Counted from the first letter of the stretch, positions 49,842 to 59,151 are shown. The stretch: 64,000 nt of DNA from DASPWV01 sp046726375 (GCA_046726375.1 JBKPAJ010000181.1:6163-70162); one strand, 5' to 3'. The notes: generated by a model not told the origin, from the letters alone. A program made the numbers and translations.

Positions 49842-50884
49842 CAGCCGATATCGACGGCAGCCGGCGCAAAAAAGAAGCGGTCGATGATTCCACGCAGCTC
49901 CGCAAGCGAGGTCGCGGCGTTGACCGCCGTGCGCAGATGCGACCCGTTGTCGAGACCCTTCGTGTACCAGCCGCACAGCGCGCGCAGCTTGTTGATCACC
50001 CAGCGATCGTGCCGCGACGCCGGACCCGGCGTGTCCTGATTCGGCGCGACGTGTCGGAACCCTTCCGCTTCGTCCACCCGCTCGTGGAGCAACAGATCGA
50101 TGTAGTCGAGCAGAAAGCAGCCGCGTTCTTCGTCGGTCACCTCACGCGGTGCACGGCCGTCGAGCATGTCCTGCGCCTGCGCGAGAATCCACGGATTTCG
50201 GAGCACGCCACGGCCGACGAACACGCCGCTGACGCCCTTGCGAAGCCGTTCGACAATCTGTTCCGGCGCGACGCAGTCGCCGGATCCGAACACAGGAATC
50301 GCGATGGCGTCAGCAATGCTGGCGACGAAATCCCAGTCGGCGACGCCGCTGTACGACTGCTTCGCCGTCCGTCCATGAATGGTGATCGCCGATGCGCCGG
50401 CGTCTTCGACCCGCTTTGCCAAATCCGACGCGGTGAGCTCGCGGTCGTCCCAGCCCTTACGCATTTTCACGGTCACCGGAATCGCGACGGCGTTTACCAT
50501 CGCCCGGATCACGGTCGCGGCGTGCTCGGGTTCGCGCATCAAGCTGCAGCCGGCATTGTGCTTGGCGATTTTCGGCACCGGGCAGCCCATATTGACGTCG
50601 ACGATGTCGGCGCCCATCCCCTCGACGACGCGCGCGGCTTCGGCCATCCGCTCGGGATCACCGCCGAAGATCTGAATGGAAACCGGCCGTTCTTCTTCGG
50701 TGTACTCGGCGTACTCGAGCGTCCGATCGATACCGCGAACGAGGCCTTCGCTGCTCACCATTTCGGTGACAACCAGACCACACCCGCCCTGCCGCTTGAC
50801 CAGCCGTCGGAATGCGGTGTCGGTCATGCCGGCCATCGGTGACACGACCATCGGCGACGACAGTTGAACGGAACCGATTTTCAT
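49841..50884 (-). CDS. dusB: tRNA-dihydrouridine synthase
   Basis: A 347-residue flavoenzyme that reduces uridines in the tRNA D-loop. Landmarks of the DusB class: VVSPMAGMTDTAFRRL, SIQIFGGDPERMAEAA, VDVNMGCPVPKIAKHNAGC with the catalytic Cys in NMGCP, TVKMRKGWDD, ITIHGRTAKQSYSG and VFVGRGVLRNPWI. An FMN-binding TIM barrel is expected at about 1-245 and a helical domain beyond. It is followed, with one-base overlap, by an aminotransferase. In many bacteria dusB precedes fis or a kinase gene; here that partner is missing. Confidence 0.95.
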   Translation of the reverse strand: MKIGSVQLSSPMVVSPMAGMTDTAFRRLVKRQGGCGLVVTEMVSSEGLVRGIDRTLEYAEYTEEERPVSIQIFGGDPERMAEAARVVEGMGADIVDVNMGCPVPKIAKHNAGCSLMREPEHAATVIRAMVNAVAIPVTVKMRKGWDDRELTASDLAKRVEDAGASAITIHGRTAKQSYSGVADWDFVASIADAIAIPVFGSGDCVAPEQIVERLRKGVSGVFVGRGVLRNPWILAQAQDMLDGRAPREVTDEERGCFLLDYIDLLLHERVDEAEGFRHVAPNQDTPGPASRHDRWVINKLRALCGWYTKGLDNGSHLRTAVNAATSLAELRGIIDRFFFAPAAVDIG

Positions 50885-50929
50885 TGACCCAGGTTGTGCT
50901 ACCCGTCCGACCTGCCCGACCAGAGCCAG

Positions 50930-51460
50930 TCAATACGGCTTGACGTCAGCGGCATCCACTTCGACGCTCACCGCCTGGCCGATGAGATCGACAGACAACA
51001 CCAGACGCGCGTGCGCGCCCTTGCGAACCAGGCGCCCGATGACGCCTTTCAGGGGACCGTGCCGCACTTCCACCATCATCCCTTCTTTGATGAGCGGACA
51101 CGGGTCGTATGAGAGCTCACTGTTTACCAGCGTACGAATGCCGTCGATTTCAATGTCCGGAATGGGCGATGGCATGCCTTCGGAGCCGACGATCGTCACG
51201 ACACCTTCGCAGTTCACGACCGAGAATCGATCCGCGACGTCAAAGCGGGCGAACAGGTATCCGGGAAACAGCGGCCAATCGATCTTTTTCTTGCGATCTT
51301 TCCAGCGGCTCCACTTGGTGATCGTCGGCAGGAAGACATCGACCTTCTTGCGCGACAGCTGCTCCTGGACGAACTTTTCGTGCCGCGAACGCGTCCAGAT
51401 CGCGTACCAGTCGAACTCCGCCGGAGCGGTAGTGCGTGTAAGGAGTTCTCGCTCACCCAT
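50930..51460 (-). CDS. UpxY/NusG-type transcription antiterminator
   Basis: A 176-residue NusG paralogue. The N-terminal NGN domain (about 15-115) has WYAIWTRSRHEKFVQEQL and PLFPGYLFARFDV. A C-terminal KOW domain (about 120-170) has GMMVEVRHGPLKGVIGRLV. Specialised NusG proteins of this type (UpxY, LoaP, RfaH) bind paused polymerase and promote transcription of long polysaccharide or natural-product operons. It starts at ATG 51460, one base overlapping the surA-like stop, in a run with mfd and, further upstream, an ABC polysaccharide exporter. It is distinct from housekeeping nusG, which would lie beside secE. Confidence 0.85.
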   Translation of the reverse strand: MGERELLTRTTAPAEFDWYAIWTRSRHEKFVQEQLSRKKVDVFLPTITKWSRWKDRKKKIDWPLFPGYLFARFDVADRFSVVNCEGVVTIVGSEGMPSPIPDIEIDGIRTLVNSELSYDPCPLIKEGMMVEVRHGPLKGVIGRLVRKGAHARLVLSVDLIGQAVSVEVDAADVKPY

Positions 51461-52497
51461 CACTGTGTCGTGGTTTGCCGCTGCTTGACGCCGACGTCGA
51501 ACGCTTTCTTGATCTCCTCGTTCTTCCAGTCGATCGTTGCCTGTTCGCGCAGATGCTGAAGGTAGATCTCGAGGTGTCCCTGCCGCTTGTTCGCGGCGAG
51601 CCGATCGGACACTTCGGCGCGGGCCTCGTCCAGCGTTTTGGTTTTCGCGCCAACGGACGATTCGAGCTTGATGATTTGATAGCCGCGTTGCGTGCGCAGC
51701 ACCGACGTGACCTCGCCGACTTTCATGGTCGCAAGCAGCTTCTGCAATTCGGGTGAGAGATCGTCGCGGCTGATTGGGCCGATCAACCCGCCATTGGCCT
51801 TCGAACCGGAATCGGAGAACTGTGACGCCAGCTGCGCGATCGCTTCACCTGCGATGACGCGGTTGCGAACGTCATCGGCCTTGGCTCTCGCGGCATCGTC
51901 TGCCGCGACGTTGACGCCCTTGTCGGTTTCAGGAACGGCAATGAGGATCTCACGCAGCGTAATCGAAGGTGGTGTCGAAAACGAGCCTTTGTTCTTCTCA
52001 TAGAACTCGGTGATTTCGTTTTCGGTGACGCTGATCTTGCCCATCACCTCGACCTGCTGGACGCGCGTAACGAGGAGATTGCGTTCGAGCTGCTTGCGCA
52101 GATCGTCGAGCGTCATTCCCTCCTGCTTGAGCGCCGCCTGAAATTGCTCGTCGCTCTCGAGCTTGTTCTCTTTCTTGATGTTCTCGATGATTTCCTGGAA
52201 CTGCTGATTGCCGAGCGAGTAGCCAAGCTCGCGTCCCCGCTGCACGAGCAGCATCTCGTCGACCGCGTCGACGATGACTTGTGGTGTCACTTCGACCAGG
52301 GCCTTTTGCAGCTCAGCGTCCGATGCCGGGCGGAAATTCGGATCCTTTTGCCGCAAAGCCATCACCTGCCGTTGCTCGAGGTCGCTCTTGGTGAGGATGT
52401 CGCCGTTTACCTTCACGAGAATTTGTTCGAGGATGTCGGCGCGCGCGGACAAGGCGAGCGCAAACACAAACGCGAGGGTTGCTGCTATGCGTTTCAT
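51460..52497 (-). CDS. SurA-like peptidyl-prolyl isomerase
   Basis: A 345-residue exported chaperone/isomerase. A signal peptide ends near SARAD. An N-terminal helical SurA_N domain (about 25-165) has ILVKVNGDILTKSDLEQRQ. The parvulin domain (about 175-290) has PSITLREILIAVPETD, SQFSDSGSKANGGLIGPISRDDLSPE and LRTQRGYQIIKLES. The rest is a C-terminal helix. It would assist outer-membrane protein folding. ATG 52497 is chosen over an upstream TTG. It lies in line between mfd and the antiterminator gene, overlapping the latter by one base. Confidence 0.9.
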   Translation of the reverse strand: MKRIAATLAFVFALALSARADILEQILVKVNGDILTKSDLEQRQVMALRQKDPNFRPASDAELQKALVEVTPQVIVDAVDEMLLVQRGRELGYSLGNQQFQEIIENIKKENKLESDEQFQAALKQEGMTLDDLRKQLERNLLVTRVQQVEVMGKISVTENEITEFYEKNKGSFSTPPSITLREILIAVPETDKGVNVAADDAARAKADDVRNRVIAGEAIAQLASQFSDSGSKANGGLIGPISRDDLSPELQKLLATMKVGEVTSVLRTQRGYQIIKLESSVGAKTKTLDEARAEVSDRLAANKRQGHLEIYLQHLREQATIDWKNEEIKKAFDVGVKQRQTTTQ

Positions 52498-52550
52498 GGG
52501 CAAGTTCCGCCAAATGAATAGTTTAGCAGATTAGACGCCGCCCGCCGGCA

Positions 52551-55500
52551 TCAGGCCTGCAGTTCCTCGAGCAGGTCGGTCAGCCTGTGCAGAATACCGC
52601 CCGGACTGCGCGGATCCTCCGCTTTGGGCTTGAGAATTTCCGCCTTTGAAAAGCCGGGGGTCACTTCGGCGGCGGTGGCCCGGGCGGTCCACCATGCCGG
52701 TTCACGGGTCGGTTTGCGGCGGCCGCTGCGCGGTGCTGGTTTCAGGTCCAGTTTTAGCGACACAGGCGGCACGAGCTGCAAGTCGCCACGCTCTCGAACG
52801 AGATGAACCACCCGAACGGGATCGACTTTCGCTTTTTCGCGAAACCGCATCGCGACAATCGCACCTTCGCGCTCGATGCTTTCAATGCCCAGGCCGTCCG
52901 CTAGCACGCGGATGCGGCCGTAATCCGCCAGGTTCAGGACCGGGACGGGCGGCGGGCCGTACCGATCTCGGACTTCCTCCATGATCCGATTGAGCTCTTC
53001 CTCGGATCGCGCGGCGGCGATGCGCCGGTAAATCATCAATCGCTGGTTCATGTCCGGCACGTAGCTCTCGTCGATGCGGAAATCGATCCTGAGGTTCACG
53101 GTTGCCCGCACATCGTCCTCGAGGTCTTCGCCCTTCAGTTCGCGAATCGTTTCCTCCAGCAGTTTCGTGTACATCTCGAAGCCGACGGCGTCGATCTGCC
53201 CGCTCTGTTCGCCGCCCAGCAAATTCCCGGCGCCGCGAATCTCCAGGTCGAGCGCCGCCACCCGGAAGCCGCTGCCGAGATCGCTGAACTCTTTGATTGC
53301 AGCGAGCCGCTTGCGTGCGACCGGCGACAACGCTTCTTCGGGCGGGATCAGCAAGTACGCGTACGCCGGCCGATCGCTTCGCCCGACACGGCCGCGGAGC
53401 TGGTAGAGCTGCGATAAGCCATAGCGATCCGCGCGGTTGATGACCATCGTATTTGCGTTGGGGATATCAATCCCGTTTTCCACGATGGTGGTCGACAGCA
53501 GCACGTCTGCCTTGTGCGCCATGAAGTCGAGCATCGCGCGTTCCAGAATGTGCTCTCCCATCTGACCATGGCCGATCACGATTCGCGCTTCCGGCACGAG
53601 ACGCTGAATGAGATTTCCCATCGAGAAGATCGACTCGATGCGATTGTGGATGAAGAACACCTGGCCGCTGCGTGCGAGCTCGTTACGGATGGCACGCGCG
53701 ATCACCTGCGCGTCGAACTTGACGACGTTGGTTTGGATTGCGAGGCGATCCTTCGGAGGCGTTTCGATAACGGACATGTCGCGAATGCCGACGAGCGACA
53801 TGTTGAGGGTTCGCGGGATCGGTGTCGCTGTCATGGTAAGGACGTCAATCTTCTTGCGCATCTGTTTGATGCGCTCCTTGTGCGCCACGCCAAACCGCTG
53901 CTCCTCGTCGACGATGAGCAGACCGAGATCCTTGAACTGCACGTCTTTCGACAACAATCGATGCGTGCCGACAATGATGTCGAGCTTGCCGGCCGCCAGG
54001 TTCCCGACGGTCGCTTTGATGTCCTGCGTCGATCGAAAGCGGTTGACGACCTCGATCCGCACTGGAAACGCGGCAAAGCGATGCCTGAGCGTTTCGAGAT
54101 GCTGAAACGCGAGCACCGTGGTCGGCGCGAGTAACGCCACCTGCTTGCCGTCCATGACCGCCTTGAACGCGGCGCGCATGGCAACTTCGGTCTTGCCGTA
54201 GCCGACGTCGCCGCACAACAACCGATCCATCGGCGTCGGCGACTCCATATCCCGCTTGATGTCGCTGATCGCGGTGATCTGGTCGGGCGTGAGCTCCCAC
54301 TCGAAGGCGCTCTCGAATTCCTCCTGCCAGTGGGTATCGGGGCTGAAGATGTGACCGCTCACGGCTTTGCGCGCGGCGTAGAGCTTGAGCAGCTCCTCCG
54401 CCATGTCGCGCATCGCTTTTTTGACTCTGGTCTTCGCCTTCTCCCACGACGTGCCGCCGAGCCGGTCGAGGGGCGGTCGCGTGCCGCCCGTGTATTTCTG
54501 CACGAGATCGAGCCGCTCAACCGGGACAAAGAGTTTGTCTTCGCCGTGGTATCGCAGCTCGAGAAACTCCTGGACCACGTCGCCCGCGCCGACCGAGATC
54601 TGCTTGAGCCCGACGAACTGGCCGATCCCGTGATCAACATGGACGATGAGGTCGCCGACTTTGAGATCGCGCAGGTCTGACAGAAATGTCGCCGCGAGCG
54701 ACCGCTTTCGCGACGTCGTCGTGCGCCGTCGCTCTTCCTCGAAGATGTCGCCTTCCGCGTAGATGGCAAGCGCCGCGTCGGGCAAACGAAATCCGCGCGA
54801 CAGGAAGCCTTCTGCAACGACCACTGCGCCTTCCACACGCTCGTCGGATCGCGTGGCGAGCACGGCGCGGAGTTGATAGTCGTGCAGCAGCTCCACCGTG
54901 CGCTCGGCGCGACCGTGCGTGCTGGCGACGAAAATCATCGTGTCGCCGCGATCGCGCGCCTGGCGAAGTTCGGCAATCCAATCGGGGATGCGGCCGCGAA
55001 ACTCCTGCGCCGGCTGTGACGGCACGTGGACGGGGCCGCCATCGTCTTCGGCTGCGCCAATGCTCAATTCCTCGAGAGTTGTTGCCGCGGAAAGGACGCG
55101 ATCGATTTCGTCCCAGCGAAGAAGCAGGGCGTCGGGGGGCAACGCTTCGCCCTTCGCACCGTCGCGTTCCTCGTAGGACGCCGACACCTGAGCCCACCAC
55201 TTCTCGATGCTCGTGCGAACGTCCTGCGGCTCTGCGACCACGATTCGGAGCGGACGAGACGCGCGCACATACTCGAACACGGACGACGCGGCGCCCTCGG
55301 GCTCGCGTACTGGGACGATCTGAAATTGATCGAGTGTTTCGATCGATCGCTGTGTGCCGGGATCGAATCGCCGGATCGATTCAACCGAATCACCGATGAA
55401 CTCAATGCGGACAGGCGAAGTTTCGCCCGCGGGGTAAACATCGAGAATACCGCCGCGAAGCGAGAACTCGCCATGCTGGTCAACGGGATCCTGCCGTTCG

Positions 55501-56015
55501 TAGCCCCCTTCCACGAGGATCCCGGCAAGTGCGAGCGGATCGATCTCGACACCGGATCTGAGATCGAATGAGGTAGCGAGGATCGACTCCGGCGCGGGCA
55601 GTCGAGGCAACAGCGCTTGCGCCGACGCGACTATGACACGCGCGTTGCCGAGCGCAGCCGCATGGAGCGCGCGGGCGCGGGCTGAGGCGACGCGGAAATG
55701 CGGGGCGAGTCCGCGATAGGGATCAACTTCATGCGACGGAAAGGGCAGCACCGCGCGTTCCGCGGCCGTTTCGGACAGCCCTTCGAGCGCACCGAGAAAA
55801 AATCGCACATCGTCGGTTGCCGTCTCGAGATCGGGATCGCCCGGAACGACATAGAGGATGACGGCTTCTGAAGCTCGATGGGCCGCCGCCGCGACGGCCA
55901 GTGCCTTCGCCGGTGACGTAAGGCCGCTGAACGCCCGCGTCTTAGCGCCCAGAGTGCTTTTGGCGAGCGTGGTGTTGAGGATTGACCGAAGGGTGAGTGA
56001 AGTCGCGATGGCCAC
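52551..56015 (-). CDS. mfd: transcription-repair coupling factor
   Basis: A 1154-residue SF2 DNA translocase. It recognises stalled RNA polymerase and recruits UvrA. The N-terminal UvrB-like module spans about 1-330; a CarD-like RNAP-interaction domain (about 450-520) has VGDLIVHVDHGIGQFVGL; helicase motif I is around K608 in GDVGYGKTEV, and DEEQ is at 703-706; a TRG relay follows; the TRCF C-terminal domain spans about 960-1090. Length is normal for the family. It starts at GTG 56015. It follows the LPS-related unit after 84 bp and precedes surA. Confidence 0.95.
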   Translation of the reverse strand: MAIATSLTLRSILNTTLAKSTLGAKTRAFSGLTSPAKALAVAAAAHRASEAVILYVVPGDPDLETATDDVRFFLGALEGLSETAAERAVLPFPSHEVDPYRGLAPHFRVASARARALHAAALGNARVIVASAQALLPRLPAPESILATSFDLRSGVEIDPLALAGILVEGGYERQDPVDQHGEFSLRGGILDVYPAGETSPVRIEFIGDSVESIRRFDPGTQRSIETLDQFQIVPVREPEGAASSVFEYVRASRPLRIVVAEPQDVRTSIEKWWAQVSASYEERDGAKGEALPPDALLLRWDEIDRVLSAATTLEELSIGAAEDDGGPVHVPSQPAQEFRGRIPDWIAELRQARDRGDTMIFVASTHGRAERTVELLHDYQLRAVLATRSDERVEGAVVVAEGFLSRGFRLPDAALAIYAEGDIFEEERRRTTTSRKRSLAATFLSDLRDLKVGDLIVHVDHGIGQFVGLKQISVGAGDVVQEFLELRYHGEDKLFVPVERLDLVQKYTGGTRPPLDRLGGTSWEKAKTRVKKAMRDMAEELLKLYAARKAVSGHIFSPDTHWQEEFESAFEWELTPDQITAISDIKRDMESPTPMDRLLCGDVGYGKTEVAMRAAFKAVMDGKQVALLAPTTVLAFQHLETLRHRFAAFPVRIEVVNRFRSTQDIKATVGNLAAGKLDIIVGTHRLLSKDVQFKDLGLLIVDEEQRFGVAHKERIKQMRKKIDVLTMTATPIPRTLNMSLVGIRDMSVIETPPKDRLAIQTNVVKFDAQVIARAIRNELARSGQVFFIHNRIESIFSMGNLIQRLVPEARIVIGHGQMGEHILERAMLDFMAHKADVLLSTTIVENGIDIPNANTMVINRADRYGLSQLYQLRGRVGRSDRPAYAYLLIPPEEALSPVARKRLAAIKEFSDLGSGFRVAALDLEIRGAGNLLGGEQSGQIDAVGFEMYTKLLEETIRELKGEDLEDDVRATVNLRIDFRIDESYVPDMNQRLMIYRRIAAARSEEELNRIMEEVRDRYGPPPVPVLNLADYGRIRVLADGLGIESIEREGAIVAMRFREKAKVDPVRVVHLVRERGDLQLVPPVSLKLDLKPAPRSGRRKPTREPAWWTARATAAEVTPGFSKAEILKPKAEDPRSPGGILHRLTDLLEELQA

Positions 56016-56099
56016 GGGAGTCCGTACAGACAGGTACCCGGCGACCGGATAACCGGTCCCGGGTGTGTCTTTCTATTTTCACATGGTCGTGCACGCGGA

Positions 56100-56567
56100 C
56101 TAGATGTTCCGCACCCGGTCGATGAGCTTACTGGTGGAATACCCCTCCACCACCGGAATGCGGACGACCTTGCCCCCGTGCGCCTCGACGATATCGCGGC
56201 CGACGATGTTGTTCGGCCCCCAATCGGCGCCTTTGACGAGGATATCGGGCTTCAGCGCCGCCACGATTTCGTGCGGGGTGTCTTCGTCGAAGATGACCAC
56301 TGCATCCACGCAGGCAAAGGCGGCTAACAGTTCGGCGCGCTCTGATTCCGGATTAATCGGCCGATTGGAACCCTTATCGAGAGACCGCACTGAGCGATCG
56401 GAATTGACCCCGACGATCAATGCGTCCCCAAGGCGCCGCGCTTCCTGCAGATAACGCAGGTGCCCGGGATGGAGCAGGTCGAACACGCCGTTGGTAAACA
56501 CGATCTGCAGTGCGCGCGCCCGCCGCCGTTCGACCCACGCGATCGCTTCATCGCGCGAGAGAATCAT
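56100..56567 (-). CDS. HldE-type nucleotidyltransferase (stand-alone adenylyltransferase)
   Basis: A 155-residue cytidylyltransferase-fold protein matching the C-terminal half of HldE. Visible are IVFTNGVFDLLHPGHLRYLQEARRLGDALIVGVNSDRSVR with the HxGH motif (HPGH), and VKGADWGPNNIVG. The reaction is ADP-activation of glycero-manno-heptose 1-phosphate for LPS. The kinase half, HldE-N/RfaE1, is absent, so it must be encoded elsewhere. It starts at ATG 56567 and overlaps the preceding wzt stop by 4 nt, so it is in the same unit as the glycan ABC exporter. Confidence 0.88.
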   Translation of the reverse strand: MILSRDEAIAWVERRRARALQIVFTNGVFDLLHPGHLRYLQEARRLGDALIVGVNSDRSVRSLDKGSNRPINPESERAELLAAFACVDAVVIFDEDTPHEIVAALKPDILVKGADWGPNNIVGRDIVEAHGGKVVRIPVVEGYSTSKLIDRVRNI

Positions 56568-57892
56568 CGGAAACGGATGTTTGGCGAGAACGACCAGCCG
56601 TGTTCTGGTCGGTAGATGCCGACGTCCTTGGCCCGCGATTTCACGCGGAAGGTGTACAGCAGGCGGTGATAGTCGTAGGGATAGCCGTCGAGCTTGTGCG
56701 CGGCGACGTCGATCTTGTACGTGCCTTCCACCAGATCGAGCCGTGAGATGTGAAAGTTGATTTCGCCTTCGCCGCTCAACTCGAATGGTTCGAGACTCTC
56801 GATATTCGTGTTGGTGCCGTAGCAACAGATTCCGTCGGCGTTGAACAGCCCAAAGCCAAAGACGAAGTCTTCGGTCGGCTGGTGCGCTATCACCTTGAGC
56901 CGGACGTGAATCGCTTCGCCGGACTGAAAAACGTGCGCGGGCCGACCGTCGGCGCCGTTGAGCGTGACGTCGGTAATTTCAATCTCGCGCGATCCCCAAC
57001 GTCCTTCGGTAGCTTTGAACATGTCGGACGGCGCGCTCGAATCCGCGGGACCCCCAGCGGGCGCGCTTGCCGGAGCGCTCGCGGATGATGCGGCCGCCGA
57101 CTTGACGCGGTCAGCTTCGGCCTTGGCCAGTTCGTGCTCCTCGGATTTCTCGACGTCGATCAAATAGGCCGCGACCACTCGCTTCGGTTCGCCCTCGGCG
57201 AGGGTTCGCCCCTTATCGAGCCAGAGCGCGCGATCGCAGAACTTCTCGACCAGATCGAGCGAATGGGTCACCAGCAGGATCGTCTTGTTGCGGCGCCTGA
57301 ACTCGGCAAACTTGTCGAGGCACTTGACCGTGAACGCCTGGTCACCGACGGCAAGCACTTCGTCGATCAGGAGCACGTCCGGATTGACGTGAACGGCGAC
57401 AGCGAAACCAAGTCGCATGTACATACCCGACGAGTAGGTCTTGACCGGCGCGTCGATGAACTCTTTGAGCTCGGCGAACTCGACGATCTCGTCGAAGCGC
57501 TTCTGGATTTCGCGCTTCGACAGGCCAAGCATGATGCCGTTGATGAAAACGTTCTCGCGTCCCGAGATCTCGGGGTGGAAGCCGGCGCCAAGTTCGATGA
57601 GTGCCGAAATACGGCCGTCCACTGTGATGCTGCCGTCGGTCGGCCGCGTGATGCCGGCGACGCACTTCAGCAGCGTGGATTTGCCCGATCCGTTGCGCCC
57701 GATGATGCCGTAGGTGCAGCCCTTGGGGACGTTGAACGTGACGCCGCGCAACGCGGGGAAGGTTTCGTCGGGCTGCAGGTCGCGAATGAGGCTGCCGCTG
57801 AGAAGCGCCGATTTCAGCGTGGCGAACTGCTTCCGTCGCGCGTAACGGCGGTAGACCTTCGAGACGTTCCGGACTTCGATGGCGGCGTTCAT
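56564..57892 (-). CDS. wzt: ABC-2 polysaccharide exporter ATPase with C-terminal carbohydrate domain
   Basis: A 442-residue protein. The nucleotide-binding domain spans 1-245, with Walker A GRNGSGKST, the signature YSSGMYMRLGFA and LLIDEVLAVGD (Walker B plus D-loop). A charged Ala/Pro linker spans about 250-300, and the Wzt_C-like immunoglobulin-like domain spans about 305-440 (GREIEITDV-like REIEITDVTL, FGFGLFNADG). The C-terminal domain is known to recognise the modified end of the O-antigen. It exports a surface polysaccharide with the permease upstream, from which it is separated by 51 bp. Confidence 0.92.
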   Translation of the reverse strand: MNAAIEVRNVSKVYRRYARRKQFATLKSALLSGSLIRDLQPDETFPALRGVTFNVPKGCTYGIIGRNGSGKSTLLKCVAGITRPTDGSITVDGRISALIELGAGFHPEISGRENVFINGIMLGLSKREIQKRFDEIVEFAELKEFIDAPVKTYSSGMYMRLGFAVAVHVNPDVLLIDEVLAVGDQAFTVKCLDKFAEFRRRNKTILLVTHSLDLVEKFCDRALWLDKGRTLAEGEPKRVVAAYLIDVEKSEEHELAKAEADRVKSAAASSASAPASAPAGGPADSSAPSDMFKATEGRWGSREIEITDVTLNGADGRPAHVFQSGEAIHVRLKVIAHQPTEDFVFGFGLFNADGICCYGTNTNIESLEPFELSGEGEINFHISRLDLVEGTYKIDVAAHKLDGYPYDYHRLLYTFRVKSRAKDVGIYRPEHGWSFSPNIRFR

Positions 57893-57920
57893 CTGGAAGT
57901 TCGCAGCTTCGCAGGGTCGC

Positions 57921-57940
57921 CGCAGGCGAGCGTGCCTGCG
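57921..57940. repeat. perfect palindrome between wzm and wzt
   Basis: CGCAGGC (57921-57927) pairs with GCCTGCG (57934-57940) around a 6-nt loop in the short gap between the permease stop and the wzt start. Nothing indicates a terminator, since the operon must read through. Confidence 0.65.
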
Positions 57941-57943
57941 AAC

Positions 57944-58735
57944 CTACACCTCTTCAGCAAAACTATCCCTCAACCTGTCAAAAACAAAATAACCCGCCAG
58001 GAAGACAAACACCGATCCCACCAGCAGCGCCAGCAGCCATTTCCAGTGCCCGTGCGGCCCGATGTAGAACAGCACCTCCTGATACGAGATCGCGAGGTGG
58101 GTCATCGGGTTGAGGTTCAACAGCCACCGGTATTTCTCCGGCGCCTGGGACATCGGGTAGATGATCGGCGTCGCAAAAAACCACAGCGTCAGCAGGTTGC
58201 CGAGGATGTCCTTGAGGTCACGGAAGTGCACCGTCAGCGCCGACACAAACAGCGAGAGACCGAGCAGCAGCAGCAGCTGGACGATCACGATCACCGGAAA
58301 CCATAGCAGCTCGATCGGATCGAGCGGGCGCCGGTAGTAAATGAGAAAGAAGGCGAGAATCGGCAGTCCGAGAAAGAAATGCGCCATGTTTGCGAAGACG
58401 GTCACAAACGGCAGCACTTCTGCCGGGAACAGCACCTTTTTTATGAGGTTGCCGCCCGAGATCAAGACGTTCGAGGCCTCGAGAATAGACGAAGAAAACC
58501 ATGTCCACGGAAGGATGCCGCAGAACATGAACAGTGCGTACGGCTCGAGACCATCATCGGCGCGCGGCAGCACGGTTGAAAAGACAAACGAATAGATCGA
58601 GAGCAGGAGAAGCGGATTGATGAACGACCAGAAAAAGCCGAGGACGGAGCCGCGATAGCGCGCTTTGAGATCCCGCGCGACGAGCGTTTGAATGAGACCC
58701 CGGTAGCGGACCAGGGCGGCGAGATTGCGAATCAG
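57944..58735 (-). CDS. wzm: ABC-2 polysaccharide exporter permease, probable CTG start
   Basis: A 263-residue six-TM permease if started at CTG 58735. The family N-terminus VRYRGLIQTLVARDLKARYRG is encoded upstream of the first conventional start codon (GTG 58573), which would remove the first TM and the conserved opening. From CTG 58735 to that GTG no ATG, GTG or TTG exists in frame, and a stop lies a few codons further up. The CTG overlaps the atpC stop as CTGA, the normal place of an ATGA coupling, with GAGAGG 9 nt upstream. The C-terminus carries the NLNPMTHLAISYQEVLFY signature. Confidence 0.88.
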   Translation of the reverse strand: MIRNLAALVRYRGLIQTLVARDLKARYRGSVLGFFWSFINPLLLLSIYSFVFSTVLPRADDGLEPYALFMFCGILPWTWFSSSILEASNVLISGGNLIKKVLFPAEVLPFVTVFANMAHFFLGLPILAFFLIYYRRPLDPIELLWFPVIVIVQLLLLLGLSLFVSALTVHFRDLKDILGNLLTLWFFATPIIYPMSQAPEKYRWLLNLNPMTHLAISYQEVLFYIGPHGHWKWLLALLVGSVFVFLAGYFVFDRLRDSFAEEV

Positions 58736-59151
58736 TGGTGTGCGCCTCTCCGGGCTTCAGCTTGCAGCTGCTGCAGCGTTCGCAGCAGCGACAGACGCGC
58801 GCGCTCGAAGTCGACTTCCGCGGGGACGTGCTGCAGCATTTCCTCCGCTCGCGCCATGCCGGCCTGGGCCCGGGCCTCGTCCAGATCCTCCGCGCTTTCC
58901 GCAACCTGCGCGAGCACCGTGACCTGATCGGGCAGGACTTCCGCGAAGCCGACCGACACCGCCAGATAATGTTTGTCCTGGCCCTGACGGTACCACATGG
59001 TGCCCGTGCGTAAGCCGGCAAAGAACGGCGCGTGGCCGGGCAACACGCCGAAATAGCCCATCTGGCCTGGGAGCTCCACTTCGTCGACCTCATGGCTGAT
59101 CGAGTGGTCCGGCGTGACGATGTTGAGTTGCAGCTTGGTTGGCAGAGCCAT
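58732..59151 (-). CDS. atpC: F-type ATP synthase epsilon subunit
   Basis: A 139-residue regulatory subunit of F1. The N-terminal beta-barrel has LQLNIVTPDHSISHEVDEVELPG, GYFGVLPGHAPFFAGLRTG and YLAVSVGFAEVLPDQVTVLAQ. The C-terminal helix pair (about 90-135) is Glu/Ala/Arg-rich. Its stop overlaps the start of the polysaccharide permease gene, so ATP synthase and exporter are coupled. The 35-bp gap to atpD contains a GGCGGGGCTTTAGCCCGCC-like palindrome on the minus strand (59167-59185). Confidence 0.93.
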   Translation of the reverse strand: MALPTKLQLNIVTPDHSISHEVDEVELPGQMGYFGVLPGHAPFFAGLRTGTMWYRQGQDKHYLAVSVGFAEVLPDQVTVLAQVAESAEDLDEARAQAGMARAEEMLQHVPAEVDFERARLSLLRTLQQLQAEARRGAHH

